A DNA stretch of 64,000 nucleotides from Erythrobacter sp. JK5 (lineage in GTDB: Bacteria; Pseudomonadota; Alphaproteobacteria; Sphingomonadales; Sphingomonadaceae): positions 806,001 to 870,000 of the forward strand of contig NZ_CP073577.1 in NCBI RefSeq assembly GCF_018205975.1, written 5' to 3'. Made by a program: the position numbers and the translations under genes. The notes beneath the pieces were generated by a model that was not told the origin of the DNA, ran no database searches, and saw nothing but the letters and a program-made list of their open reading frames with translations. Shown here in pieces: positions 20,062-32,626 of this stretch (positions are counted from its first letter, which is position 1; every line of letters starts with the position of its first letter).

Positions 20062-20370
20062 ATGACTGATCATCCAAGCACATTCAGAGGCGGGCTCGAC
20101 CGGGACGGAGGGATCGACTGGGACGACCGTGCCTCGCTGCATCGTTCGGACAGCGCAGGCATGGCCGAAAGCGCAGGCGCGCTGCGGCGCGGGAGCTTTT
20201 CCGAGATGATCCGCCACCTGGCCAGGCTGCCCGAGCAGGAACGCGAAAAGTACGTCATCGAGAAAGCGGGTGACAGACGTTACTCCGCTGCGGAAGCGGC
20301 AGCCCTCGCCTTGCGCGACGATTTTCCTGCGGAGGCTGAGCAACGCTGTTCCCGTGATGCGGCGGCCTGA
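20062..20370 (+). CDS. Small hypothetical protein
   Basis: 102-residue soluble protein that I do not recognise. It is rich in Asp, Arg and Ala with no membrane segment or signal. The centre (SFSEMIRHLARLPEQEREKYVIEK) should be helical, and the C-terminal third is Ala/Arg rich. AAGGAGG eight bases upstream of the ATG is one of the strongest ribosome sites in the window, which supports real expression. It stands alone between lolD and a secreted protein gene. Confidence 0.6.
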   Translation: MTDHPSTFRGGLDRDGGIDWDDRASLHRSDSAGMAESAGALRRGSFSEMIRHLARLPEQEREKYVIEKAGDRRYSAAEAAALALRDDFPAEAEQRCSRDAAA

Positions 20371-20450
20371 TCCTGATGGCCGTTGGGCGAATTGCAGTTG
20401 GTCTGCTCGTAATCGGCACTAGTGCGCGTTCCTGAACAGGGGATGAGAGC

Positions 20451-20975
20451 ATGCAGCAACCATTGATACCGATCCTACTTTCGCTTCAGGGCGTTCCCTC
20501 CGTCCCTCCACCACCAGCACCGCCGCCGCCATGCGCGAGCGAAGGCCACGCCGGGTTCGATTTCTGGGTAGGCGAGTGGGAGGTCTATCCCAACGGGCGC
20601 GATACCAAGGTTGCGGAGAGCCGGATCGAACGGAAACACAACGGCTGTGCCGTGATCGAAAACTGGATGCCGCTCAGCGGGCAGGGCGGCACCAGCCTCA
20701 ATCACTACGATGCTGCAACCGGGCAGTGGCATCAGAAATGGGTCGGCTCCGCGCCCGGTGCGGTCGAGTTCGTCGGGGGCACCACGGAGCGCGGAATGGT
20801 GCTGACCGGCAACTGGCCAAGCCCGCAGGCGCCCCATACGCTGGTGCGGATGACCTACACGACAAGAGATGACGGAAGCGTCCGCCAGTTCGGTGAAGCC
20901 TCGACGGACCATGGGGTTTCGTGGCAAGCGTCGTTCGACTTCATCTATCGTCCCAGACAGGAATCCACCGAATGA
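20451..20975 (+). CDS. Hypothetical protein with DUF1579-like beta-barrel domain
   Basis: 174 residues. The N-terminus is short and hydrophobic (PLIPILLSLQGV) and is followed by a proline run with PPPP repeats and a Cys; it might act as a signal or a linker. The rest (FDFWVGEWEVYPNG, NGCAVIENWMPL, LNHYDAATGQWHQKWV) resembles DUF1579-type lipocalin-fold proteins of unknown role. The stop overlaps the glutathione peroxidase ATG by four bases, so they are cotranscribed. Function is not assigned. Confidence 0.6.
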   Translation: MQQPLIPILLSLQGVPSVPPPPAPPPPCASEGHAGFDFWVGEWEVYPNGRDTKVAESRIERKHNGCAVIENWMPLSGQGGTSLNHYDAATGQWHQKWVGSAPGAVEFVGGTTERGMVLTGNWPSPQAPHTLVRMTYTTRDDGSVRQFGEASTDHGVSWQASFDFIYRPRQESTE

Positions 20976-21451
20976 CCACGATCGCAGATTTCACCGTCAC
21001 CACCAATCGCGGCGAGGAGCTCGACCTTGCAACCAAGAAGGGCAAGGTGCTGCTGGTAGTCAACACCGCGAGCAAATGCGGCTTCACCCCGCAATACGAC
21101 GGGCTGGAGAAGCTCTACCAGCAGTTCAAGGACGAAGATTTCGAGGTGCTCGGCTTTCCCTGCAACCAGTTCGGGGCACAGGAACCGGGCTCGGCGGACG
21201 AGATCGCGGAGTTCTGCAAGGTCAATTTCGGCGTGACCTTTCCGCTGATGGAGAAGGTCGACGTCAACGGGCCGGAGGCATCGCCGCTGTTCGACTGGAT
21301 GAAGTCGGAGAAGAAGGGCCTGATGGGCTCGACCTCGATCAAGTGGAACTTCACCAAGTTCCTGATCGACCGCGAGGGCAATGTCGTAAAGCGCTACGGC
21401 CCGCAGGATACGCCCGCGAGCATCGCGAAAGACATCAAGAAGCTGATCTGA
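20972..21451 (+). CDS. Glutathione peroxidase
   Basis: 159-residue Cys-type glutathione peroxidase, reducing peroxides with glutathione or thioredoxin. The catalytic Cys is at 36 in NTASKCGFTPQY; the conserved Gln is in FPCNQFGAQEPG and the Trp in KWNFTKFL. The ATG at 20972 overlaps the upstream stop and has AGGA upstream; the 17-codon longer frame reads through the preceding gene and is discarded. It converges closely on the minus-strand gene ending at 21459, with only seven bases between the stops. Confidence 0.9.
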   Translation: MTTIADFTVTTNRGEELDLATKKGKVLLVVNTASKCGFTPQYDGLEKLYQQFKDEDFEVLGFPCNQFGAQEPGSADEIAEFCKVNFGVTFPLMEKVDVNGPEASPLFDWMKSEKKGLMGSTSIKWNFTKFLIDREGNVVKRYGPQDTPASIAKDIKKLI

Positions 21452-21458
21452 AGCCGGG

Positions 21459-21755
21459 CTATGTCCAGTGCCAGCGCAGCGGCTTCGTCCGCTCGCGCGT
21501 CAGCAGGCCCTTGGCTTCGAGATCGAGCTGCACCGTTTTCGCCCACCACCCGCTGGTCTTCCCATCAGGGAACAGGGTCTCGTCGAGATGGGGCAGCACC
21601 GCCTCGCGCGTCTGATCCTGCGTGAGGCCCGGAGATGATCGCGGCAGCGCCTGATCGAATTCGGCGCGCATGTTTGCATACTTGGCCGCGTTCACCCGGC
21701 TTGTGCGGCCCGGCGTATTGACGTTTTCGACCTCGATCATCTCCGCGTCGCCCAT
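21459..21755 (-). CDS. Small conserved protein (DUF6958-like)
   Basis: 98-residue soluble protein. The pattern IEVENVNTPGRTSRVNAAKY, followed by GWWAKTVQLDLEAKGLL and the ending RTKPLRWH, matches the small DUF6958-type proteins as I remember them; no function is known. The ATG at 21755 follows the YIP1 gene's stop by four bases, so they share a transcript. The longer frame from 21812 is Arg-rich read-through of the YIP1 gene. Confidence 0.6.
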   Translation of the reverse strand: MGDAEMIEVENVNTPGRTSRVNAAKYANMRAEFDQALPRSSPGLTQDQTREAVLPHLDETLFPDGKTSGWWAKTVQLDLEAKGLLTRERTKPLRWHWT

Positions 21756-21759
21756 ATTC

Positions 21760-22497
21760 CTATTCCTCCTCCTCGACCGGCACCTGAATCGACATTTCCT
21801 CGCCATCGACATTGATCGTCGCTCGCCCGGTTTCGCTGTCGATCTGGATCGTCGTATCGCCCGAAGAATAGCCGTCTCCGGCCATGTTGGGCATCTGCGC
21901 CGGACCGGTAATCGCCGCCGCGATCATGCCGATGACGATATTGGCGACTATCGCCACGACCACCGTGACCACCGTGTATCCGGTCGCCTTGTCCTGCGGC
22001 ACGTCCATCATCGGGCTGGCGCCCTTGTAGAACAGGTACAGGCTGTACAGGCCAAGCAGGCCGAGGATCGAGAGCGCCGGCACAATGCCGAAAATCCCGA
22101 CGATCCACGCTGCGGTCATCGAATAGGCGGCGAGCCGGAACGCGCTCGAAAAATCGTCTTTCCCGCCGAATTTGGGGCTCAGGAAATTGGCCACCCAGGC
22201 GATCAGCCACAAGCTTGCGAGCGTCAGGACATAAGCCGTGATCGCCTGCGACAGTCCACCCAGAAAAGTAGGCTTCCAGCTGATTCCGAACATGCCATAC
22301 CCGAACAGCTGGCCGCCGATAAAGGAGGCTATCGGACCGATCGCCGCCAGCGGCACCGCATACCGCAGGAACACCTGCATCGGCGCATCGGTTTCCTTGG
22401 CGATAACCGGCCATGTTTCGGCTGGCTTGAGCGTCACCGCCTTGGCGCGGTTGAACAGGCCCTCTGCCCGTTCCTGTAACTCTTGATTGCTGTCCAT
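21760..22497 (-). CDS. YIP1 family membrane protein
   Basis: 245-residue protein with five hydrophobic segments between about residues 45 and 195 (for example AVPLAAIGPIASFIGG, AYVLTLASLWLIAW and IVGIFGIVPALSILGLLGLY) and an acidic C-terminal tail that ends VEEEE. The N-terminal RAKAVTLKPAETWPVIA and the central FSSAFRLAAYSMTAAWI are typical of bacterial YIP1-domain proteins, whose role is unknown. It is divergent from dnaE. Confidence 0.8.
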   Translation of the reverse strand: MDSNQELQERAEGLFNRAKAVTLKPAETWPVIAKETDAPMQVFLRYAVPLAAIGPIASFIGGQLFGYGMFGISWKPTFLGGLSQAITAYVLTLASLWLIAWVANFLSPKFGGKDDFSSAFRLAAYSMTAAWIVGIFGIVPALSILGLLGLYSLYLFYKGASPMMDVPQDKATGYTVVTVVVAIVANIVIGMIAAAITGPAQMPNMAGDGYSSGDTTIQIDSETGRATINVDGEEMSIQVPVEEEE

Positions 22498-22631
22498 ACT
22501 GGATCCCCCACGACGTGATCAAAAGGCATTTAGTTTACGGACGACCCACTGCATCATATCACATTTTCGTTTTCCCCAATGTCCCCATGTGGACAGTTGG
22601 ATTCCGGCGTGGCGACGAGCATATTGCGCCG

Positions 22632-26117
<3,486 letters not shown>

Positions 26118-26230
26118 ACGCGGTCGCAGCTTCTCGAAGCGATTGCCAAGGCCGACCCGCATCGGCATGAAAGCTGGCGATAAACACGCGCAACAGAAAC
26201 GCCGCGAGACAATTCCGAGGAGAGGACACC

Positions 26231-27829
26231 ATGCTGGGAGCGATGCAGGACTGGACCATGCGGATCACCAACGTGATCGATCACGCGGCGCGCGAGGCGG
26301 GCGGCCGCGAAATCGTCACCCATTGGGCCGATGGCAGCGAGACCCGCACCGACTGGTCGGGCATCCGCACCGATGCGCTCAAGATGGCGCAGGCCCTCCA
26401 GGCGCTCGGCATCAGAAAGGGCGACCGCGTGGCGAGCCTCGCGATGAACCATTCGCGCCATCTGGTCAGCTGGTACGGGGTCGCCGGGATGGGCGGGGTG
26501 CTTCACACCGTCAATCCGCGCCTGTTCGACGACCAGCTCGAATACATCGTCAACCACGCCGAGGATCGCGTGCTGCTCTACGATGCGGCGTTCCAGTCGA
26601 TCGTCGACCGCATGAAGGATCGCTGGACCACGGTCGAGCATTACATCTGCTACGATTCGGGAGAACACAGCCAGTCGTTCGAGGACTGGATCGGCGCGCA
26701 GGATGGCGATTTCGAATGGGTCATGGGCGACGAGCGCGATCCGTGCATGATCTGTTACACCAGCGGCACCACCGGCAATCCCAAGGGCGTGCAGTACGAG
26801 CATCGCTCGACCCTGCTTCATGCGGTTTCCGGGTTGCAGCCGGCGGCGTTCAACTTCTCGAGTTCGTCGGTGATGCTTCCGGTGGTGCCGATGTTCCACG
26901 CGGCGAGCTGGGGCCTGCCCTATGCCGGGGCGATGGCGGGGATCAAGTTCGTGTTCTCCGCGGTCAACGATCCGGCGGTGCTGCACGAGCTGATGCTGCG
27001 TGAAAAGGTGACCGACAGTGCCGGGGTGCCGACCGTGTGGCTGGCGCATTTCCAGTATTGCGACGCCAACGGGCTCGACCTGCCGCCCCTGAAAGCCGCA
27101 ACCATCGGCGGCTCGGCCTGCCCCCGCTTCATGATCGAGCGGCTGATGAAGAACGGCACCCGCGTGCAGCATGCCTGGGGCATGACCGAAACCTCGCCGA
27201 TCGGCACGGTGGGCGGTCCGACCTGGAACTGGGAAGAATTGAGCTTCGAGGAAAAGATCGATGTCACCGCGATGCAGGGTCGCCCGGTGTTCGGGGTCGA
27301 GCTGCGGATCGTCAGCCTCGACGACATGCTGACCGAGCTGCCGCGCGACGGCAAGACCTCGGGCGCGCTGCAGATCCGCGGGCCGTGGGTGATCAAGCGC
27401 TATTTCAAGGCGGAGCGGGACGCGGTCAACAACGAGGGCTGGTTCGATACCGGCGATGTCGGGATCATCCACCCCGACGGCACCCTGCAACTGACCGATC
27501 GGACCAAGGACGTGATCAAATCGGGTGGCGAGTGGATCAGCTCGGTCGAGCTGGAGAACGCCGCCGTCGGGCACCCGGCGGTGGCCGAAGCGGCCTGCGT
27601 CGGGATGCCGCACCCCAAGTGGGACGAACGCCCGGTGCTGTTCGTGGTGAAGAAGGAAGGCTCGGACTGCTCTGGCGAGGAGGTGATCGAGCATCTCAAG
27701 CCGTTGGTCGCCAAGTGGTGGCTGCCCGATGCGGTCGAATTCGTCGACGACATCCCCCACACCGCGACCGGCAAGATATCGAAGAAAGACCTGCGCGACC
27801 GGTTCGCCGACTACAAGCTGGAGACGTAA
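26231..27829 (+). CDS. Long- or medium-chain fatty-acid-CoA ligase
   Basis: 532-residue AMP-forming acyl-CoA ligase of the AlkK-like group. The AMP-binding motif is YTSGTTGNPKG near residue 175; downstream lie WGMTETSP near 317, the hinge TGDVGIIHPDG and the C-terminal catalytic Lys in TATGKISKKDLRD. GAGGAGAGGACACC precedes the ATG. Substrate chain length is inferred from family only. The DUF1330-like gene follows two bases later and is likely in the same transcript. Confidence 0.88.
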   Translation: MLGAMQDWTMRITNVIDHAAREAGGREIVTHWADGSETRTDWSGIRTDALKMAQALQALGIRKGDRVASLAMNHSRHLVSWYGVAGMGGVLHTVNPRLFDDQLEYIVNHAEDRVLLYDAAFQSIVDRMKDRWTTVEHYICYDSGEHSQSFEDWIGAQDGDFEWVMGDERDPCMICYTSGTTGNPKGVQYEHRSTLLHAVSGLQPAAFNFSSSSVMLPVVPMFHAASWGLPYAGAMAGIKFVFSAVNDPAVLHELMLREKVTDSAGVPTVWLAHFQYCDANGLDLPPLKAATIGGSACPRFMIERLMKNGTRVQHAWGMTETSPIGTVGGPTWNWEELSFEEKIDVTAMQGRPVFGVELRIVSLDDMLTELPRDGKTSGALQIRGPWVIKRYFKAERDAVNNEGWFDTGDVGIIHPDGTLQLTDRTKDVIKSGGEWISSVELENAAVGHPAVAEAACVGMPHPKWDERPVLFVVKKEGSDCSGEEVIEHLKPLVAKWWLPDAVEFVDDIPHTATGKISKKDLRDRFADYKLET

Positions 27830-27831
27830 TC

Positions 27832-28272
27832 ATGGCTCAGGTCTACATCGACCCGTCACCCGCCAATTTCCGGGCCTTCAAGGACCTGCCGCGCGACGAG
27901 CCGATCCACATGCTCAACCTGCTGCGCTACCGCGACCTGGCGGAGTATCCCGAAGGCCACGAGCACCACGGCAATGGCTGGTCGGGTCGGCGCGCCTATC
28001 GGGAATACGGCAAGACCTCGGGTCCAATCTTTGCGCGCGTCGGCGGCAGTATCGTGTGGCGCGGTGCGTTTCAGACCATGGTCACGGGGCCGGAGCCGGA
28101 CGAGAAGGTCTGGCACGATGGCTTCGTTGCGCAATACCCCAATTCGGGGGCATTCTTTGCGATGATCAAGGATCCGGATTACCAGCGGGCGGTGGTGAAC
28201 CGCACCGCCGCGCTGCTGGACAGCCGGCTGATGCGGTTCAAACCGGGTGAAAGCGGCGAGGGGTTCGGGTGA
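27832..28272 (+). CDS. DUF1330-like protein
   Basis: 146-residue soluble protein of the dimeric alpha/beta barrel type, resembling DUF1330 proteins. Features are EPIHMLNLLRYRD early, AYREYGKTSGPIFARVGG in the centre and DPDYQRAVVNRTAALLDSRL late. The family has no firm function. The ATG at 27832 is two bases after the ligase stop, and the much longer upstream frame is read-through of the ligase. It converges on the YbjN gene with a four-base gap. Confidence 0.75.
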   Translation: MAQVYIDPSPANFRAFKDLPRDEPIHMLNLLRYRDLAEYPEGHEHHGNGWSGRRAYREYGKTSGPIFARVGGSIVWRGAFQTMVTGPEPDEKVWHDGFVAQYPNSGAFFAMIKDPDYQRAVVNRTAALLDSRLMRFKPGESGEGFG

Positions 28273-28276
28273 CCCC

Positions 28277-28795
28277 TCAGGTCCCTTCTTCTCCGTCCTC
28301 CTCCGGATAGAGATAGCCGATGAAATCGCCGAGCGATGTGGCCCACAGTTCGATCTGGCGGCTGTAGTTTTCGCGCACGATGCCGCCATCGGAGATGATG
28401 TACATCCGCACCGAAATCGTCCCTTCGGGATCGAGGTAGGCCCGACCGAAATTCTCGCGATAATTGTATTCTCCGATCGCCTTGGCAATCGACGCATCGT
28501 CCGCCCCCGTCGGAGCGCTGAAGGTCGCGAGGATCGATGTGCCGTAGCAATTGCTTTCGGTCTCGTTGTCGTCGCAGGCCATCAGCAGACCGTCCGCCTT
28601 GAGCCCGTTGCCAAAGCTGATGTCGATATTGCGCCGGTCGTCGTGCACGTCATAGGTCGCGCCGACTGCATCGAGCGCCTGGGTAAAATCGGCCTTGGTG
28701 AAGGTCTGGATCGTGTCCGAATCCTGTGCCTGCGCTGCAGTCCCCAATGCCAATGCCAGCGCCGCCGAAAGTGCGGCCGTACGTGTCCAGTTCAT
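28277..28795 (-). CDS. Secreted YbjN-domain protein
   Basis: 172-residue protein with a signal peptide (TAALSAALALALGTAAQAQ) and a YbjN-like domain (DFTQALDAVGATYDVHDD, FGRAYLDPEGTISVRMYI). Two Cys (MACDDNETESNCYG) may pair in the periplasm. The ATG at 28795 has GGGGGGAA upstream, and the frame from 28822 is dismissed. YbjN-like proteins are of uncertain, possibly chaperone-like, function. Confidence 0.75.
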   Translation of the reverse strand: MNWTRTAALSAALALALGTAAQAQDSDTIQTFTKADFTQALDAVGATYDVHDDRRNIDISFGNGLKADGLLMACDDNETESNCYGTSILATFSAPTGADDASIAKAIGEYNYRENFGRAYLDPEGTISVRMYIISDGGIVRENYSRQIELWATSLGDFIGYLYPEEDGEEGT

Positions 28796-28834
28796 CGATT
28801 CCCCCCATCGTTTTTTGCCCAAGCGCGAGCCTAG

Positions 28835-29932
28835 TCAAAGCAAGCGCATCTGGCCACCGACTTCCGGCCGCCTGAAGCGCGAACAGTCAAGCTCGAACTT
28901 CGCCTTCCCGATCCCGGCCTTCTTGCACGCCACCCGGAACCGGGCGCGGAACAGCTCGGCCCACACGCCGCTCGGCCGCATGCGGGTGAAGAAGTCGGGA
29001 TCGTTGTCGCGGCCGCCTCGGATCGAGCGCACGATGCTCATCACTTTGCTCGCGCGTTCGGGGTAGTGGACGTCGAGCCATTCGCGGAATAGCGGCGCGA
29101 CTTCGTGCGGGAGGCGCAGCGGTATCCAGCCTGCGCTGGCGACGCCCAGTTCGCCCACGCGCGCGACGATCCCTTCCATGAATTCGTCGGTGATCGCCGG
29201 GATGATCGGCGACACCGAACAATGCACCGGCACGCGCGCTTCGACCAGCCTGGCGAGCGCCGCGAGCCTTTTGGCAGGCGCGGTGCAGCGCGGCTCGAGC
29301 TTGCCCGACAGCACCGGGTCGAGCGTGGTCACCGAAATCGCCACCGCCACCAGGTCGAGCTTCGCCATTTCCGCCAGCAGGTCGCAATCGTCGATCACCC
29401 GGTCGGACTTGGTGGTGATCGTCACGGGATGGCGCGCCTCAAGGCAAACCTCGAGCACCTGCCGCGTGATCCGGTATCGCCGCTCGATCGGTTGGTAGGG
29501 ATCGGTGTTGGTCCCCATTGCGATCGGGCGGGGCTTGTATCTAGGCTTTGCCAGCGTCGCACGCAGCAATTCGGCGGCATTGGGCTTGGCGAACAGCTTC
29601 GTTTCGAAGTCGAGCCCCGGCGAAAGGTCGTGATAGGCGTGGGTGGGGCGCGCAAAGCAATAGATGCAGCCGTGCTCGCACCCGCGATAGGCGTTGATCG
29701 AGCGATCGAACGGCACATCGGGCGACTGGTTGAAACTGAGAATCGTCTTGGGATGCTCTTCGGTTACGTGCGTTCGCAGCTTCACCGGCGGGCCGTCCAG
29801 CGCCTGCACATGATCGCGCCAGTCGCCGTCGACTTCGCGCTCCGCCAATCCGAAGCGGGTCGGGACATTGCGCGAGGCCGCGCCCCGCCCCGCTTCGGCG
29901 TCTGGATGGGTGGGGGAGGGGCGGGTTCTCAT
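28835..29932 (-). CDS. PA0069-like radical SAM protein
   Basis: 365-residue radical SAM protein of the PA0069/SplB-related group. The cluster motif GCEHGCIYCFARP places Cys at 85, 89 and 92. Conserved stretches include SFNQSPDVPFDRSINAYRG just before it and GTNTDPYQPIER after it. The ATG at 29932 begins a normal N-terminus, whereas the longer frame from 30031 runs into repeat A copy 2. The reaction is unknown; members are sometimes called DNA repair photolyase-like, which is not proven. Confidence 0.85.
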   Translation of the reverse strand: MRTRPSPTHPDAEAGRGAASRNVPTRFGLAEREVDGDWRDHVQALDGPPVKLRTHVTEEHPKTILSFNQSPDVPFDRSINAYRGCEHGCIYCFARPTHAYHDLSPGLDFETKLFAKPNAAELLRATLAKPRYKPRPIAMGTNTDPYQPIERRYRITRQVLEVCLEARHPVTITTKSDRVIDDCDLLAEMAKLDLVAVAISVTTLDPVLSGKLEPRCTAPAKRLAALARLVEARVPVHCSVSPIIPAITDEFMEGIVARVGELGVASAGWIPLRLPHEVAPLFREWLDVHYPERASKVMSIVRSIRGGRDNDPDFFTRMRPSGVWAELFRARFRVACKKAGIGKAKFELDCSRFRRPEVGGQMRLL

Positions 29933-29976
29933 GGAGAGAACATATATAGAACATGCCTGCGATTCGGAACCCACCA

Positions 29977-30128
29977 CGTCAGTGCGAGGAGCGAAGCGGA
30001 GTCGTAGACGGCTCGATGAGCCACCGGGCAATCCATCTCCCGAAGATTGCTATTATCGTAGGCGGTGCAGATTGATCGAACGTCGGTCGATGGATTGCCG
30101 CGCGACCTGTCGGTCGCTCGCAATGACG
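29977..30128. repeat. Dispersed palindromic repeat A, copy 2 (152 bp)
   Basis: Bounded by CGTCAGTGCGAGG and CGCTCGCAATGACG, with the internal pair GCAATCCATC and GATGGATTGC. It shares the left-arm sequence GAGGAGC..GCGGAGTCG..GACGGC with copy 1 and the GGCAATCCA core with copies 1 and 3. It lies upstream of the radical SAM gene. Confidence 0.85.
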
Positions 30129-30215
30129 AAGGAGTAGAATGGCGCTTTCCTACTCCCCGAAGGACTGCCAGATTATGCGCGCTCTTTCACATCGTCGGCC
30201 CCAAACGCGTTTCAA

Positions 30216-30315
30216 GTTGGAGAAGTGTCAACTTCGCCAGAGCGCCTTAAGCACATGACGCTAATCGAGAAATTATCGAAAATGGAGGATGACACAGTGT
30301 CAAGTGTGTCAACTT
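30216..30315 (+). repeat. Dispersed repeat B, copy 1
   Basis: About 100 bases with the conserved left end GTTGGAGAAGTGTCAACTTC and conserved right end built on GGATGACAC-GTGTCAAG and TGTGTCAACTT. The ~45 bases between them differ from copy 2 at 63482-63580, which lies in the opposite orientation. The ends contain short palindromes (GAAGT..ACTTC and GACACAGTGTC). It abuts the moaB stop codon. Confidence 0.8.
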
Positions 30316-30319
30316 TGGC

Positions 30320-30847
30320 TCACCGCTCCTTCAGTCGCGGCATCAGTTCGACGAAGTTGCAGGGCCGGTTGCGGCTGTCGAGCTGTTCGGCGAGAATCCC
30401 GTCCCAGCCGTCCTTCACCGCGCCGTTCGAACCGGGCAGGGCGAAGATGTATGTGCCCTGCGCCACAACCGCGCAGGCGCGCGACTGGACGGTGCTGGTG
30501 CCGATGGTCCGGTAGCTGAGCCAGCGGAACAGCTCGCCGAAGCCGGGAATGTCCTTGTCCTTGACCCGCTCGAGCGCTTCGGGCGTGACGTCGCGGCCCG
30601 TCAGCCCGGTGCCACCGGTGCTGACGATCGCATCGATTTCCGGATCATCGATCCACGCGGCGAATTGCGCGGCGAGAACCGCCGCGTCATCCTTCACGAT
30701 CGCGCGCGCGCAGAGCGTATGGCCGGCGTCGCGGACCCGCTGGGCGAGAATATCGCCCGACGTATCGGTCTCGGCGGTGCGGGTGTCGGATACGGTCAGG
30801 ATCGCGATGTTGATCGGGGTGAAGATCTTCGCCTCGTCGATCGCCAT
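30320..30847 (-). CDS. moaB: Molybdenum cofactor biosynthesis protein B
   Basis: 175-residue MoaB/Mog family protein, which adenylylates molybdopterin. Visible motifs are AILTVSDTRTAETDTSG at the N-terminus, STGGTGLTGRDVTPEAL near residue 75 and ALPGSNGAVKDGWDGIL near 145. It is the last gene of a three-gene minus-strand operon, 12 bases after the lytic transglycosylase. No other molybdopterin genes are in the window. Confidence 0.9.
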   Translation of the reverse strand: MAIDEAKIFTPINIAILTVSDTRTAETDTSGDILAQRVRDAGHTLCARAIVKDDAAVLAAQFAAWIDDPEIDAIVSTGGTGLTGRDVTPEALERVKDKDIPGFGELFRWLSYRTIGTSTVQSRACAVVAQGTYIFALPGSNGAVKDGWDGILAEQLDSRNRPCNFVELMPRLKER

Positions 30848-30859
30848 GCCGTCCCTCCG

Positions 30860-32626
30860 TTATCGCTGCAGCTGCGCCGACCTCGTTCTAGCCATGTCCG
30901 GAAAGACTGGCCACTGCCCTTGTGCAAGCGCCCGACGGCTCGGAGAGTCCACGCCTGCCGCGCGCTCGTACATCCAGTAATTGCGCATCACGATCGATAC
31001 GTAGCCGCGGGTCTCCCAGTAGGGGATCGATTCCATCCACAGCAATGCGTCGCCCTGATCGTTGATCTCGCTGTTCCAGCGGCTGACCGGGGTCAGGCCG
31101 GCGTTGTACGCGGCCATGATCTTGGGCAGCAGGCCCTGCGTCGCATAGCTGTCGCGCAGCATTTCGAGATGCTGCTGGCCGTAGGCAAGGTTGACCTCGG
31201 GATCGTTGAGATCCGCGTAGCTCGCGCCGAGATTGAGGCGGCGGTTGTGATCGCGCGCGGTGCCCGGCATGATCTGCATCAGCCCGCGCGCATTGGCGGG
31301 GCTGACCGCGCTGGCGCGGAAGTTCGATTCCTGCAGCGCATGGGCAAAGGCGAGGGCGGGATCGACGCTCCACCCGGTCTTGGGACGCCAGCGGGCGACC
31401 GGATAGCGCAGCGCCCCTTCGCTCTGCATGCCGTAAGGGGCGTAGTGGGCCATGAACAGCTGGGTCGAGGGCAGGCCAAGCTCGCGCGCCAAGCGCGCCA
31501 GCGCCGGGAAATCCTGCGCGCGGCCGGTGCGCGCCTCGTGCCGCAGCACTTCGTCGGCCAGAGCAGGCCGCCCGATTTCGGTCAGAGCAACCGCAACGCG
31601 AACGTTGCTTCGGCCGGAAAGCGCGCGCCAGTCGCTCTCGGAAAACGGTGTCGGTTCGGCCTCCTTCGGGAGATCGACTCCGAGCTGGTCGGCAGCGAGC
31701 ATGCCGTACATGGTCTCGCTGTACTGCGCGGCGGCGCTCAGATGCTGCTGTGCCTGACCCGGTTCGCGGCAGCGGACCAGCGCGCGATGCGCCCAGTAAT
31801 GCGCGGCGGTGGTGAGTTCGACATTGGTCGATTGTGCGGCGGCGCGGGCGAACGCTTCGGCCGACAGCGAGCAATAGCCAAGTCGCCACGCGGCGAGCCC
31901 GGCGACCCATTCCCCCTCGGCGACCCACGGCCCGCTGCCTTCGGAAACCTTTTCCGCCAGCGCGAGCGCGTTGCCGTCGTCGTTCTCGATGTAGAAGCTC
32001 CACGCCACGCGCTGGCGCCATTCGGCGCGGGCATCGGAGCTGAGCTGTCCATCGACTTCGATCAGCGCGTTGTACGCGGTCGCCGGATCGTCGTTCTTGA
32101 TCGCATCGAGGATCGCCAGCTTGGTTTCGGAGGGCATCGTGCCATCGTCCACCGGGCGCGGCCTGATCCGTTTCGAAGCCGAAGGCTGGCTGCGAAAACT
32201 CTGCGCCTGCGGAAACGCGGGCAGGTATTCGAGGCCGCGCTTCGCGCCCATGCGACCCAGCTGCTCGGCCTGCGGCAGATCGACGCCGTCCTGGAACCAG
32301 CGCGTGATCTGTTCGGCGCTTACCTTGGGGCTGTTGGCGTGGGTGTAATATTCGGCCAGCGCGACCTGGTGGAGCACGTCGCCGTTGCGTCCATCGAGCT
32401 GGCCCTCGACGTCGTTCCATTGTTCCTGGTCGATTGCCCGGAACACGTCGCGATACCGTTCGCGCTCGCGCTGCGAAAGGACACTGGGCACGGCCTTGTT
32501 CTCGTTGGTCGCGTGGCTGTAGTGCGCCACCATGCTCTGGCTTTGTGCGGCGGCGATGCCCGGCGCGGCCAGAGCAGTGGTGAGGGTGGCTGCAAGCAGC
32601 ACTGGCCGGAAACACGTTTTCATCAT
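30860..32626 (-). CDS. Soluble lytic murein transglycosylase (SLT family)
   Basis: 588-residue periplasmic enzyme that cleaves peptidoglycan to 1,6-anhydromuropeptides. A signal peptide (LLAATLTTALAAPGIAAAQ) leads into a long alpha-helical superhelix region of about 380 residues. The C-terminal SLT domain has the catalytic Glu near 431 in LQESNFRASAVSPANARG, followed by LMQIMPGTA and NLAYGQQHLE. The ATG at 32626 overlaps the stop of the UDG-like gene (ATGA). It is the middle gene of the operon. Confidence 0.9.
   Translation of the reverse strand: MMKTCFRPVLLAATLTTALAAPGIAAAQSQSMVAHYSHATNENKAVPSVLSQRERERYRDVFRAIDQEQWNDVEGQLDGRNGDVLHQVALAEYYTHANSPKVSAEQITRWFQDGVDLPQAEQLGRMGAKRGLEYLPAFPQAQSFRSQPSASKRIRPRPVDDGTMPSETKLAILDAIKNDDPATAYNALIEVDGQLSSDARAEWRQRVAWSFYIENDDGNALALAEKVSEGSGPWVAEGEWVAGLAAWRLGYCSLSAEAFARAAAQSTNVELTTAAHYWAHRALVRCREPGQAQQHLSAAAQYSETMYGMLAADQLGVDLPKEAEPTPFSESDWRALSGRSNVRVAVALTEIGRPALADEVLRHEARTGRAQDFPALARLARELGLPSTQLFMAHYAPYGMQSEGALRYPVARWRPKTGWSVDPALAFAHALQESNFRASAVSPANARGLMQIMPGTARDHNRRLNLGASYADLNDPEVNLAYGQQHLEMLRDSYATQGLLPKIMAAYNAGLTPVSRWNSEINDQGDALLWMESIPYWETRGYVSIVMRNYWMYERAAGVDSPSRRALAQGQWPVFPDMARTRSAQLQR

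Larger units (their letters stand above)
29933..30319. other. 387-base non-coding gap filled by two repeats
   Basis: This is the longest stretch without a gene. It is mostly occupied by repeat A copy 2 (29977-30128) and repeat B copy 1 (30216-30315). The remaining ~87 bases between them show no start site or RNA structure I can support. The short frames through it are repeat-derived and are not called. Confidence 0.7.
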